Notes: generated from the sequence alone by a model not told the origin. A stretch of 64,000 bases of DNA from Ornithodoros turicata (GCF_037126465.1 NC_088203.1:81254168-81318167); one strand, 5' to 3'; positions 1-11,474 are shown, numbered from the stretch's first letter. A program made the numbers and translations.

Positions 1-72
1 GCACTTCTTCAGGTTTCGTAGTTATTCGTTTCTTCTTCGTAGTCTTCTTCGTTTCAAAACCTGAAGAAGTGC
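1..72. repeat. Short hairpin at window edge
   Basis: Bases 1-16 (gcacttcttcaggttt) are repeated as a perfect inverted copy at 57-72. The loop is rich in ttcgt repeats. It may be the end of a longer foldback that starts outside the window. Confidence 0.6.
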
Positions 73-259
73 GGCCTACTGCACGAAAGTCTTGTTTTTA
101 TGTATATAGTAAACAGTTGATGCTCTTAACCGTCTTTGTTATTTTTGATTCTGCATCGCCGGAAACTTGTACATTGTTTTTTCTTCACTTTCTACAATAA
201 AATGAATTGATAGTTTTGAGAAGTATGACGTCATCGGATGGAATTTTCCATGAATGACT

Positions 260-556
260 TGATGATGATGATGATTGGGAAGTTTCATCGCCAGGGGCGA
301 TACCCTACCCCATTGCTGCTGCTGGTGACGGTGGTTTATTGCGCTAAAGTATCACGAATCTCCCAAAATATTGTGTCTCTATGGGAACCGGAAATACAAT
401 GAAATTGATCGGTAGTTTTCAGAAGTATTTCCGATTCCCATTGAGAGACAATATTTTGGGAGATTCGTGATACTTTACTGCAACAAACCACCAGCAGCAG
501 CAATGGGGTAGCGTATCGCCCCTGGCGATGAAACTGCCCAATCATCATCATCATCA
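260..556. repeat. Foldback element, ~135-bp arms
   Basis: The left arm (about 260-397) and right arm (about 425-556) are inverted copies with few mismatches. Shared blocks include the (gat)n / (atc)n tips, a 'ccccattgctgctgctgg' type block and 'ttttgggagattcgtgat'. The loop is about 27 bp. No open frame of note is present. This is a foldback or MITE-type repeat. Confidence 0.85.
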
Positions 557-3375
557 AGTAAAGATGTTGTTGTTGTTGCGCTTAGGTATCATGAATGTTC
601 AACACGAACGTGCTGAATCCGTTGTATTTTCTCATTTTGGACGCATACATTGTGAGAAACGTGAACAGCAGTCGCGTAAATTCGATGCAGTTCCGAAGAC
701 ACGAGACTTCGGCGGATGTGACTACCTTAGGTCACTTCAGAAGGTCACTATCCCTCCCAGTACAAGTCATAGGCGAAACATAATTACATTTCAACTGCAG
801 TTACCCAGTTCTAAAAGTATTTTGCGTGCAGCAGTTAATTACGCTAAAAGAAATTATTTGAAGTGACCTCGTGACTTATAACTAGTTAATTCGCAGCCAT
901 GTTGGTGACTCACAGCTTCATGTGTCGTATATATAACTACGGGCGAACACGGCACTATCTAGGTATACGACAGTGTGGCTTAAATACGTACCGAGGACGA
1001 GCATTGGAAGCCCACATGTGAATATCGATTCAGCTAAAATTCAGTTTTGTCCGCAGCAGAAAAGTTCAATCTGACTCCAAATCCCTATGCAGAAAAGTGA
1101 TTCAATTCAAAGCCCTCTGCGAGGACATGATTCAATCGTAATATCACATTCCATAAAAAAATGATTGAATCCGAGATGACTCTTCAAGAAACGTGGTTAC
1201 ATCGAAATATAAATCCTACCATGGAATGGCCGCCCCAATGACATTCCAATGGAATTCCCAAGCCTCTAGTGCGGATTTGTATTGTTGACTGATTCAATGA
1301 GCCACACAATTAGTAAGCCAATCTTCCTTAACGTTTTGCCTTACTATTCCCTGTTTCGTTAATTTACCGATTCGCTTTATCTTCCCCAACAAGTGTGTGT
1401 GTGTTTGTAATATTGACCCCATGAGATGAGCCACAGAAGATTGCTTACTCATCTCCCTAAACTTTCCCTAAGCGTTTAGCCGGCTTGTTAAATTAAATTC
1501 AGGATTTCCTATCCGCAACACTGATGAAAATCGCGCATTCAGAGCACGGTATGCGTTAATGGTTAACGGTGTTAACGTTAACCTGAAAAATAACCCCGAG
1601 AAGATAAGTCAGTGACAGTCACGCCTCTTAGTGAGCAGGCATAACAGATGGGTTCTCAACAGCAAGAAAGTCATCTCGTAGAGTCGAGAAAATCGAGCGA
1701 TATCGACTACAACGAAGGTTCGCTTACAAATATAACAGCACAGCCAATCCCTCCTGGTCGAATTGTGGTTAGAAACCCCGTCGCAGTAGACTTTTCAAGG
1801 ACTCTGTGCTACATGGGAATGAATAAACATATCATTTAAGGAACGCTTGGCGGATCGTCTGTGCCTTTTAGCTCTTATCACTTACCTGGTACATGAACTT
1901 GTTTTCATCAGTTATGTCGAAGTCAACCGAACGAGGGGTGCTATAGCCGTTTGTAGCGGACACAGTGAGCATCATCGAGACATGAGGTCTGTACGTCACG
2001 TCAAAGACGTAGTGATACAGTGCATGGATGCCAACAGCATACGCCTAGAACGGTCAACTATGTCCGTCATTACAAATATGCGATAACAAGCTATAAAGTC
2101 TCTATTGGAACAAAGCAGAGTATGGCAATGTGACGCAGTAACGGCATACAATAGAGATCTCTCTCTAGGGATCCACCACCTTTTCTGGACTTCGTATCGT
2201 CATCGCATTCTTCAGCAAGTCTGGTAGGGAGTTTTTAAATAACTACGAGGCCATAAACAGTGCTTATAGGACGACCCGCTGCAAGGAACTATGTCTCGTC
2301 ACCACTACGTTGCTGGCAGCTGAGTGGTTGTAAATGTTGTGGTTTGTCAGCAAATACTGTGGCAGAAAACAGACCCCGCTGAAAGTATATGGCATATAGA
2401 TCCTGACCAGCCGAAGGACAAACTCCATGATGTGAAAAGCTTGAGTCACGGCAACAACTAGAGGTACAGGGCAAACACATGACTCAATATAACGCATGTC
2501 CCTCTAGGTGTTGCCCAGGCTCAGGTTTCTCACATCACGCAGACGCCACTTTCGGCTTGATGGACTTCCAATGCTGAAGAGGGCGCCAGCTGGACACGTG
2601 AGCGTGCTAGTCTATTTCTCATGCGCTTGTCAGAGCGTGGCTGCCAGACATATGGCCGAATTCCGTTTTCGTGGCTGTCATGGTAACTATGTGGGCTTGT
2701 GCATCGCCTCAGTGCCATTATGGACTGAATCCAATCGAGTACTATTTGTCATTTGTCGAGCGACATTCCTCATTTGATGTCAAGCTAAAGGGCTGATGAC
2801 GCATACGCATGTTTTGAGAACGCGTCATGTTTCTTCTTTTCCGTTGACTAATGTTTCGCTCCGGCTTGTAATGTTCAACATGCTACACTTGTCTTTTCCC
2901 AATACAATACAAATTTGTCGCCCAATCCATGTATGCTAAAAATACGGGTACGTATCTTCACGAAATCGAGTGGAATGAAAACCAATCATTTACAGATTGG
3001 GGATGGGGAACCAAAATGGAACCTCGAAGACGCCAACATTAGCCAATGAAACTTGTACAAAATGGTCCGCAATGACAAAAGGAGGGTCCCACTAGCGAAT
3101 GCAGTGCGGTATCAGCGGAACGTGCTGCACGCTCTTCAGTTCGTAATGTATGGGTTCTATACGATCATTATCAGGTGAAGCCTGCTTTACGTTTTGTCCC
3201 GAATTGTTCGGCATGTGTATGCTCAAAATCAACCAATGGTATGTATGTACAATGAATGTAAAAATGTAAAAATCAACGGTATGTACATATCTTCACAAAA
3301 TCGAATGGAATCGTATCGGTGCCGAAGTAAAGGGAGCAACTGTCCGCTGGGAACTGATATGATACACTCTCATAC
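557..3375. other. No gene recognised
   Basis: This stretch lies downstream of the last visible exon of the macroglobulin gene, so it is probably intron. The open frames here are short (under 115 codons), show no recognised motif and are not flanked by a convincing acceptor/donor pair. The remaining exons of the gene (end of the thioester domain, second CUB part, receptor-binding domain) were looked for on the minus strand and not found, so they should lie left of the window. Confidence 0.5.
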
Positions 3376-3542
3376 CGCTGTGTAAGACGTTACTCCACCG
3401 ATGTTCAGCTGTTCAATCAAGTACTCCGACACTGGTGCAGCGGGTGTCATGTCCTGGCCATTCAGGTACGTGGCAATTATGACGTATCCAGCAGTTTCCA
3501 CTTGTTTGTAGTATGTACTGTCAGCCCAGTAGGTGTAGTAAT
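3376..3542 (-). CDS. Thioester-protein/A2M family gene, TED exon 4
   Basis: This is the most 3' exon visible of the minus-strand macroglobulin gene (55 codons plus 2 nt). It encodes a late helix pair of the alpha/alpha-toroid thioester domain: VETAGYVIIATYLNGQD aligns with the family's 'VEMTSYVLLAYL' helix, followed by SEYLIEQLNIGG for 'VKWITKQQNAQGG'. The acceptor is CTCTGTCAG and the donor is GTATGA just after ACAGCG. The upstream junction is phase 1 and restores a Tyr codon, giving the run NADHYYYYTYW. It is separated from the preceding exon by a 90-nt intron. The next exon must lie left of the window. Assignment to the superfamily is firm; the subfamily is not. Confidence 0.85.
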
Positions 3543-3632
3543 CTGACAGAGGGGAAACATTACGAGGCTGTGTCCTATAACTGTTTGTGGTTGCAAACAA
3601 AATAAAAAACAACGTAATGGTATCAAACTTAC

Positions 3633-3849
3633 AGTAATGGTCGGCATTTGCAAAGAGCGTGCTGATGAGCTCAGAAGCCTTTGCTTTTTCTCCAATTTTT
3701 GCAGCCACATAGGCGTACAATGCCAACGAGTGATTGGTGACCGTGGGTTGAGCTTCCACACATTGCACGACGCGGTTATAAAAGTCGTAGTCCTTCTCTC
3801 CCTCTTTGAGAACCGCCACCGCCACGTACAGAGTCAGACACGCCGGACT
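3633..3849 (-). CDS. Thioester-protein/A2M family gene, TED exon 3
   Basis: This exon has 72 codons plus 1 nt. LTLYVAVAVLKEGEKDY matches the 'VTLSAYITIALLE' helix of A2M, VVQCVEAQP the 'RNALFCLESAW' helix, and LALYAYVAAKIGEKAKA the 'KALLAYAFALAGNQDKR' helix. The donor is a perfect GTAAGT. The acceptor is TAAATCCATAG, with an in-frame stop (the TAG itself) immediately before it, so the exon cannot extend further. Relative to human A2M, about seven residues that would precede LTLY are missing. Either this loop is shorter here, or the junction with the previous exon is slightly different from the one proposed. Confidence 0.85.
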
Positions 3850-4615
3850 CTATGGATTTAAAAGGTACATATGGAATCGGTATCTCCAATGTACCTATGA
3901 GTATCATATACACATTTTTAAGTCTGTTTAAAAATGTTCGCCAAACAGGAAACAATCATTATGATGTCCCCTTTCGTGCGCCTTCTTCCATTTCGCATAC
4001 TTCCCCACGTTTACATGTGTAAATGTTTCACTTTACCCTATATCTGTCGTCTAGTGTAACATGGAACAATCTGAACGTACATGAAGAACAGCACCCACAG
4101 AATATTAAAAAAAGAAGTAACATTCGCTTCGGCTTTGTTCAGCATCCGTTCGTCCAGTATATACGTCCAGTGCAAGGCATTAGACTACGACTAGGGTTTC
4201 TGGTTTTTGGCACTTTCTTTCAAGCTACTTCGGGGGGTGTTTATCGGCATTTATATGGTTCAGTAAAAATCGGATTCTTTCGGCAGCTGTATTCCGCCCC
4301 GAGAATAAATGCCTGAATGCGGACATCTATTCAATTCCACGCGAAGGTCTTGCTGGGTCTACCGTGTTTCAACGGACCTGAGGAACGGAAACAAGGGTGA
4401 GTTGTTATTGGAGGGGTGTAGCCAGAAGAGGTCAAAGCGTATAAATTCCAACTAGAAGGCTACGGAGTCTGTGACCGGCGTTTGGAACCGTTTGGAAATT
4501 CCGACCATTCCCTTGCGATAACAGACGTCACAACCAGGTCATCGTTCTACAGGATGTCTTTTTTTTTCTACAGGTTTTTCATAAAAAACTAAGGCCTATA
4601 GACATCCTGTTTTCA
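3850..4615. other. Intron, nothing recognised
   Basis: This is AT-rich intronic sequence between TED exons 2 and 3. No motif or splice-flanked open frame was recognised. Confidence 0.5.
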
Positions 4616-5354
4616 CTTCTATTATCTCTGGGCCGGCGGACGTTCTTGGCCATCCGTTGCTCAACCGTCGAATGACTAATTACCCAAAAATCTTTTATTA
4701 ACTTTTTAATCATAAAAGAAACGAAGCTGTCCCAAAGGGAACATCGGTTCCCTTCGGTCACCTGATATCGTAGCCGTTTTCGGAACAAAAATCCGTTCGA
4801 TAGATCGTCCGCAAAAAATTCGTGAAAGAACACCATTTTTTCTTTATTTTGTTCATTGCGCATCTCCGGAGACGCGTCTTTCCTTCACCCCCAATTTGAG
4901 AGGGTGAAAGAGCACACTATCGCCTCCTGCGTCCTGGAAAGAGATTAAACGAAAGCAGAAAAGGCAACCCAAGATAAGGGCAGTTCGGATAGCCTCACAC
5001 ATACATTTGTTTTTGTTTTGTTTCCGCAATTAATCGACACATCAGACGGTACTGTGCTCCTTCACCCTCTTACATTAGGGGTGAAAGAAAGACGCGTCTC
5101 CGAAGATGCGCAGTGAACAAAATAAAGAAAAAAATGGTGTTCCTTCACGAATTTTTTGCGGACAATCTCTCGAACGAATCTTTGTTCTGAAAACGGCTAC
5201 GATATCAGAGACCGAAGGGAACAGATGTTCTCATTGGGAGAACTTCGTAACTTTTATAATTAAGAAGTTAATTAATGATGTTTAGGTAATTAGTCATTCG
5301 ACGGTTGAGCAACAGATGCCCAAGACCGTCCGCCGACCCAGAGACGATAGAAGG
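4616..5354. repeat. Foldback element, ~300-bp arms
   Basis: The left arm (4,616-4,915) and right arm (5,054-5,354) are inverted copies at high but imperfect identity. Shared blocks are 'gacgcgtct', 'acggttgagcaac', 'gattcgtc..gacggttgag' and the outer 'cccagagata/cgatagaag'. The spacer is about 140 bp. It encodes nothing recognised. It is a nonautonomous foldback repeat in an intron of the macroglobulin gene. Confidence 0.85.
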
Positions 5355-5959
5355 GAATGGAGTGGCGCTGCTGCGGCCGCTGGTATGTCACTGAATGCAT
5401 TTCACACGTCTGCATAACACATGTTTAACGTAACTTGAACTAGAAAATAAAACGAACTGGACGTGGTTGACAGTCGTCCTACACGAGTCAGGGTACCTTT
5501 GTACTGGAGTATTCATCCCGGGGTCCAGAGCCTTCATCATAAACTAAAGTTGTTGTTGATGATGAGAAGAGTAGTATCGCAGCGCACCGCAGTGCAGGAT
5601 CCGCATCGTCACGTGTTTTTTTTTTTTTTTTTTGCGCGGTTTTGCTTACAAATCACTGTTGAATGTCCTGCATATTATTACTGTTGCTGCTTGCTGATGC
5701 TAATGTATACACCTGCTAGATATTTGGCGGGCTACTTTTCTCTGCTCTAAAGCTGATATTAAAATGAAGTAGTCAGTCTTAACTTTAATTAATTAGGAGC
5801 GATACAAAATATATCCTGACATCCGCATGACGACTGCCAATGAAATTCCGTTGCTTTCTCCTACGCATTATGCACGTTGCATACTTCCGTCATGGCCTCT
5901 TTGCCGGAGGAATGGCTACAACCTGCTGGCTCTATAATACGAGGCAGATCCATACGAAC
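5355..5959. other. Intron with poly-T tract
   Basis: No gene was recognised. A T-run of about 18 lies near 5,615-5,632. The reading frame of the next exon runs on for about 100 nt past its donor (5,861-5,959) but loses similarity to the family there. Confidence 0.45.
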
Positions 5960-6210
5960 CGAAAATGCAGGATTTCCATGACCCGTTTCTCGGTAACAAC
6001 CTGTGGAAGGATCCTGCAGGGATCTTAAATACTGTATGCTTTGTGCGATGTCGGCGTCGATGGTACCGGTGGGGTCACGCATGACGCTTGACACATCTAT
6101 TAGAGCCTGCACGGCGAACGCTGTCAGATAGACACTCCTTTCGTTGTCGGCACCGCTGTTGCTTCCGTAGGAGCCGTCCCCAGCCCTGAATGCCTTCTGT
6201 CTTTCGTATG
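5960..6210 (-). CDS. Thioester-protein/A2M family gene, TED exon 2
   Basis: The exon starts with 2 nt completing a codon from the previous exon and then 83 codons. AYERQKAFRAGDGSYG corresponds to 'GYQRQLNYKHYDGSYS' of A2M, SVYLTAFAVQALIDVSSVM to 'NTWLTAFVLKTFAQA', and IQYLRSLQDPSTGCYRETG to 'LIWLSQRQKDNGCFRSSG'. These are toroid helices of the thioester domain. The acceptor is CATTCCTCGCAG. The donor chosen is GTTCGT after TTTTCG (phase 0, fitting the next exon); an alternative donor, GTATGG, 4 nt further on gives the wrong phase. The 3' boundary is therefore the weakest of the set. Confidence 0.85.
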
Positions 6211-6576
6211 CTGCGAGGAATGAGATTTGCGTTGCGTTACTCCTAGTATGATAAATGGAGTACATCACTGTTGGGGTTAGACACAGAGATGACGAAACGC
6301 GTTGGACGCAATGCTGCACCCTTTAACATGGCCAATTCAATCTCCAATACCGGAAGTATAGGATGATCACTTAACCTACTATTACATATCATTTAGTTAA
6401 TTTTTCCTAATATTCACTGGCGAACATCCCCCAGGGTGCTTATATTCGATGCAAATATCCCTATAAATAATCCATGAGATGATTTCCATTGACTACTTAC
6501 TTGTATGATATTTACGAGTATTAACTATACCTCCAGGGAAACATTAGAAAGCAGGGTTGAAGCTATCCTTATTGAA

Positions 6577-7250
6577 AGGGGCACTAAAGTGCAAAAAAAA
6601 AAAAAAAACAAATTACTCTCAAATGAAAAGCCGTGTTTCAATTCGTACAATTCAAACAAAATTATTTCATAAAACGCTACTGTTTAGAACAAGAGCGCAA
6701 TGAAAAACAGAGCCGTCTTTGGCGGCATCCAATAAGAAAGCAGGAGAAGCGCGCGCATACCTATCGTGGCCGTGTGCATTTGGAACGGGTCCGATCAGAG
6801 TTCCGTACATGCGTGACATGACGCGCGCTGCTGCATTTTTCAGTGAGCTCACCTGTTGCAATTCACTGAATTGTAGCCCACATCAGTTCTCGCGAATGTT
6901 CCACTGAAAACATTTATCTCGTCCTTCGTTTACACGTCCTTACATCTACACGTCCTTCGGACAACGACGCTAGTTCGTTTTGCAACGCGCACTATGTTTT
7001 TCACCGGCACTGCTCCACTACATGGCACGCGCGTGGACGAGCAGCATGGACTACGAACACCGATGCACGAGCCAAAACGACGTTCACTGCTTAGCGCCGA
7101 AGCAAGAAAGAGTCCGATTCCGATTTCGATTCTATAGCTCCGTAACGGAATCAAAGTTTTGAATTGTGACAACAAGGTCGAAATTAGAAACATTGTGTGT
7201 AACCTAATTTGAAGTTTGAACTTTTTTTTTCTGCATTATAGTGACCCTCT
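6577..7250. repeat. TIR-flanked nonautonomous element (MITE-like)
   Basis: The left end AGGGGCACTAAAGTGCAAAA is mirrored by the right end, which read in reverse begins AGAGGGTCACTATAATGCAG. Both run into long A tracts pointing inward. The element is about 674 bp with no coding potential recognised. Target duplication is not clear. It lies in the macroglobulin intron. Confidence 0.5.
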
Positions 7251-7581
7251 AATGATCTACAAGGCGTTAGATAGATTTCTGAAAATATGGTCTAAACTAT
7301 TTATACTTTTTCGAGAGGTATAAATTTATACCCAAAAAGGTCCCAGTTATAGGCTCGTTTTATACCTCTACAGGTATTTTTTTTTTCTCTCAGTGTAGTT
7401 TTAGCTTTAGAAAGTTTGTCACTAAAAAAAAAAAAAAAAACAGCAGGGGAAAGATTGGAATGTTGCGTAGGTTCAACCTTCAGAATCTGTTGTTATACCC
7501 TATATTCACATGATCTCACACTATCTTAAAAAACCTTGCTGGAAAGGAATGGGTTAGGGTATAGTCTTTTATGGGGGTGGG

Positions 7582-7905
7582 ATGTTATCTTCCCGTCACG
7601 CTGTCTTCAACTCTGAAACTGTCGTCCGTCCTGATAACTGTACTATAAAGCATACAGATAAGTTTGTAGGATGTTGTGTTGATTGTGTGTATGAAATTCT
7701 CTTGTGTTGCGGCCGGGTTTATTTGGGACAGACTGGTCGTTGTGTGAACACGAGATTACGCGAACATCGGTATAACGTGTCGGCAAAGTCTGGAACCCTA
7801 TCTGAACGTGTGTCCCGCTCTGGTTGTAGTATCATGTTGTGTAATTCGAAGGAGGTTTCTGATGAGGTAGGCAGAGGGAACTCTGTTAAACATTTTGAGA
7901 GCAAA
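7582..7905 (+). pseudogene. Penelope-like element GIY-YIG endonuclease fragment
   Basis: The frame contains VYEILLCCGRVYLGQTGRCV followed by TRLREH. This is the GIY-YIG endonuclease core as found at the C-terminus of Penelope-like retroelement proteins (Y..C..VYLGQTGR.N.RLREH, with preceding Cys pairs at GCCVDC). The usual following CxxC/H cluster is only partly kept (SRSGCSIMLCN). No reverse transcriptase part is present upstream, and the frame then runs into a purine microsatellite, so this is a 5'-truncated dead copy. Family recognition is by motif only. Confidence 0.75.
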
Positions 7906-7960
7906 AAAAAAGAAAAGAAAAGAAAACGAGAGAGAGAGAGAGAGAGAAAAAAAAAAGGGG
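7903..7960. repeat. Purine microsatellite
   Basis: An A-rich tract with (AAAAG)n passes into (GA)n and back to poly-A. It interrupts the Penelope-like fragment. Confidence 0.8.
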
Positions 7961-8018
7961 AAACGTTGTGTAAGCATGCGTCTGTTGGCCTGTCAGACAA
8001 AGAGAGGGACCTCTAATA

Positions 8019-8471
8019 CCCTTGTCACGTAATTAACCGCCCGCATGGCGGTTATGGTTAACCGCCGTTACCCGACAAATCGCGGTTATCGTGAACGACG
8101 GTTTGTTGTTGTCACACGGCAGTTCGTAGCATGTTCGCAGTGGCGACGTGATTGTGACATACGCGCCAGGTATATTTTGATTACGTTGTATATCATGAAA
8201 AGAAAAGGGCATAATGGTGATTAAGAGCTTAATTAAAGCTTAAAAGCTTCGTAATTAAATACACAGTACGCACATGATGCGGGAAATGTCATTACACTGG
8301 TATTGATGCCGGGATGTCGGAATCGCGAAACCAAAGTTGCCAAACGGGGTTTCCCATCACCGAAGTTAGCGGCGTAACCTCCGTTCGGTCGGCCGTGTGA
8401 CTGGGGTGAACCGCGGTTACGTGTAACCGCAGTTGCTTTCACCGCGGTGAGTGCTGCCTGTGTGACATAGG
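8019..8471. repeat. TA-flanked MITE rich in GCGGTTA motifs
   Basis: The ends CCCTTGTCAC and GTGACATAGG are imperfect inverted copies (8 of 10), each bordered by a TA dinucleotide (8,017-8,018 and 8,472-8,473). Both flanks inside the ends are packed with GCGGTTA / TAACCGC motifs in both orientations. It is about 453 bp and non-coding, and is inferred to be a TA-targeting DNA transposon derivative. Confidence 0.55.
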
Positions 8472-8689
8472 TATAAGCGTGTCCCATGTCAGCAATAAAG
8501 TTGTTGTTAGTGCGCTATGTGTGTGTGTCTTCGTCTCTTTGTTTGGTTTTAGCGCTTTTAATTCTATGATGTCCTCCCTACAGGCCCAATTCGATGTTCT
8601 ACGTTGTCATTAAAACTAAATGCTGCTAACCGTTTGCTAACTAAAATTTATTATATTCTGTCTACCTCCTTCGTGGACTTCACGGCGTT

Positions 8690-8764
8690 TTTGTTTGTTT
8701 GTTTGTAAGGAAAAAAAGATGAGAAATTGAACTCGCCTCCCGAAGTGTTCTGCTACTCCTAACA
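8690..8764 (-). repeat. Truncated 3' tail of I-type LINE
   Basis: Read on the minus strand, this is a 'gttaggagtagcagaacac'-type block, then a pyrimidine-rich block, then ACAAA repeats. The same block ends the 3.8-kb LINE at 20,152 and occurs again at 32,792-32,865. It is therefore interpreted as a 5'-truncated copy consisting only of the LINE tail. Confidence 0.6.
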
Positions 8765-9200
8765 CAACGGCGTTTTTCTATTTTGGGTATTGGCATATTT
8801 TATGTCACAGACATCAGAAAGCCTGCAAGGAATCGCGCACACCGCACACCAATTCCTCCTCAGGTATACTTGCATATCGCAAGGGCAATTCGAATACAAG
8901 AGCGATCTTCGTATACCATATTGCACTGCCAGAGTGTAGTTGGCGTTATACAAAATGCGGCATCTCTTGTCGAAAAGTGACAGCATGGCCTTGAGTTGAC
9001 TCGGTCTGGAATTCATGAAGCGCTTCTGTAAACTTTGTCTGAATTTTTTCTCATACCTCTTAATACTGGTGTTTGTACAGTACCCTGTGAAGTCTGCCCA
9101 GAACGCGCAATCGCTCTCGACGCAGCGTACCGCCGCGCGGCAGGCAGAGTCCTCGATGAACAAGTACTGAGATAGAGAGAGTGACGCTCTATGTACTTGC

Positions 9201-9371
9201 CTGCAATAAGGTTTTCTTTGAACTGGTAGCTGTCTTGTCCCGTGCCCTGGGTGTAATTGTATAGGTATGCATTAACCGTCAAGTATGCCAATGTTCCCTC
9301 AGCGTAGGAGAACATTAGACTCGTCAGAGCAGGGTCAACGTCGATGTATCCTCTTCTCGGCATACGGTCAC
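9201..9371 (-). CDS. Thioester-protein/A2M family gene, TED exon 1 lacking the thioester
   Basis: The exon has 171 nt (2 nt + 56 codons + 1 nt). With the preceding exon it reads VYVTGDRMPRRGYIDVDPAL, then SLMFSYAEGTLAYLTVNAY, LYNYTQ and FKENLIA, and it splices to AYERQ. This is nearly colinear with A2M from 'VLGD' through 'GCGEQNMVLFAPNIY' to 'GYQRQ' (63 versus 65 residues). The pentapeptide is SYAEG: the thioester Cys is Tyr and the Gln is Gly, so no internal thioester can form. The acceptor is TTGTTGCTGCTTCTTCTAG. The donor is GCAAGT, a GC-AG intron, supported by the exact phase and by restoration of conserved AYERQ. An overlapping longer minus-strand frame is a shadow. Confidence 0.85.
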
Positions 9372-11065
9372 CTAGAAGAAGCAGCAACAATGGGCCTTAT
9401 GCCACTGAATACACTAGTTTAACAGTGATGCTTTGGAGAAACAATATCAGATATTCAATAGGATTAGAGTTTGTAATGTTTCCAAGGGCCCTCAGAGCTG
9501 TGTTGACCATATTAGACATTTAAATGTGCCAGCAAGACTCAGCTTGCATGCCGAAGCACCTATAAAGGAGCCGTATGTATTCATTTATTTTTTATCATAA
9601 CCTTTGACACTTTGTACTGTTCAGTTATGCAGTTTGCAGTGAGGCAAATTATTTCAGGCACGGCGCCTGACAAAAATCCACGATGATAACACGGTGAGCG
9701 AGTTAATGCAACTCAGGCGTCAAAGAGCTGGTGGTAAGCTGAAATGTCTGCGTCAGGCTCACTGACTCTTGCAATTTCACCTGCATTTAGTAAAACCTTT
9801 TCTCATTTGCACTGTAGTTAGATTCCACTCTGTATGACCAGTGTTATGATTTTTTCTTTGGCGTTTCGAAATACTTATGCTTATGTCGGTAACGTATCTG
9901 CTTTTCCATTATTCGCTATCTATACAAGACGGACGTTTACGAATCCGTGTTCAATTCGCTGTCCCAGAGCCGTCCTTCCCCTAATTCTATTAAATTGAAC
10001 CTCTGTGTGCAATACTGGGATAAGACGCTTTGAATGCTTTTGCTGAACGGCATTGAAACCTGTGTACTTACCAAGGAAGATTTACGACCGTATAACAGTT
10101 TATTGACCTGCTACAGGACGGTAAGATACGAGAAACGCATATGTGTCAATGGGGATGGACAGCCATGGCAGCCTCTTTCTACAAATTCATTCAAATTGTG
10201 TAGCTTAGTGGTTCGTTACTATTGGTATGCGAATTTCGACTTCCACTGGAGATAGGCACGTTCTTCCTACCCTTACATGGCCGTGTTATCAGGGTTGCTG
10301 GGTGTTGCAATCGGGAACAACAACAACAACAAACAAATCGTGACTATGACGTGGGGTGATGCACCACTGGAGAACAGTACACTACCCCATTACACGCGAA
10401 ACATTAGATGTGAGATATGAGAACGAAAACGCGTGCACTCATGCCTCATGGTGTTATGCCATACACTGTGATGGTCATCTAAGTACAGTATTTCCAAGAG
10501 CGTCCTCATTTAGCATCACAATAAGCCAGAACAGGCAGTAGGGGTTCTAACGGGCAATCATTCCCATACTTCGCGCTCCAGCGAGATAACGCGTATGCGC
10601 AGAATACAACATAGATATACGCAGAAAATATCACAGGCTCAAATTGTTTCACGAGATATACAAGGGCGTGACAGGCCTGGTAGGAAGGCATTTATTCAGT
10701 CGCCGGTGTACCTCGCCAGTGGAAGAGATCATACGCAGCAAATTCAGCACTACCGTTACACAAGTGATGTGTTCAAGCAATCATTGTTGCAATCACTCTC
10801 TGGAACCCCCCCCCACTCCCGGCACAGTTTCTTATCTGGAATCAAGACTGCGATAGGAGGCGACGAATAGCTTGTGTTTATTTTGCCATTATCGTGTCGA
10901 CTGTTCGCGTAAAATTGTCATGCCGAAGTGTTGCTCACCGCTAATGTCAATTTTGTATATGTCGCACTCCCCAGGTATAATACATAGCGGCGATGCAGGG
11001 TAGCCAGATAACTAAAAATTGCGGCAGAAATCGCTGTACAGATTGTCATTGGAATGCGGCAGCAT
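9372..11065. other. Intron, nothing recognised
   Basis: No motif-bearing frame, clear repeat boundary or splice-flanked exon was recognised in this stretch. A run of nine C near 10,807 and an (AAC)n stretch near 10,320 are the only low-complexity marks. Confidence 0.5.
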
Positions 11066-11260
11066 TTATGAGCTCATGCGTGGCTTCTTAATATCCGTAT
11101 TGAAGTCTCCCATGACAATATCATGAACATTTTGTAATTTCTTCAAGTTTTCTACGAAGGTGTTTCTTGCAGAGTAATCGAGAAGTGTGGTTAGAAGGAA
11201 CTTCTTGATCATGCCTTTAGGGGATCCCGGCGTAGTGTATAGGCGACCCTCTGTTTCCAA
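11066..11260 (-). pseudogene. LINE endonuclease fragment
   Basis: The frame ends VHDIVMGDFNTDIKKP. The MGDFN motif with a preceding loop is the catalytic block of apurinic-type LINE endonucleases. There are about 65 codons and no RT part. It is a short dead fragment whose clade cannot be told. Confidence 0.55.
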
Positions 11261-11474
11261 ACATGTGACGTCACGAGAAGACCGGTTCGAGGTTATATTT
11301 TGCTGTGACGGGCAAGAAGCGGGAAAAACGCGTCGGCTGATAGGCTGATAAAGCTGATAGTGCCCACCAGTGTGCTCTGCGCGGCTGCGAAACGTAATCG
11401 ATGACGTAGGGGCGCAGCTCGTCTATACCAGCACGGTGAGGGTGTGGTGCATCCATGTATAGTACCCTCGGGTA

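Noticed and set aside
1648..1839. 63-codon plus-strand frame with a normal-looking protein composition
   Set aside because: No similarity recognised and no clear splice sites; too short to support alone.
8759..9163. 134-codon minus-strand frame, Cys-rich, with an acceptor-like CTATCTCAG just before it
   Set aside because: It overlaps TED exon 1's downstream intron in another register and shows no family similarity. The exon 1 to exon 2 join reproduces conserved sequence without it. It is treated as a chance intronic frame.
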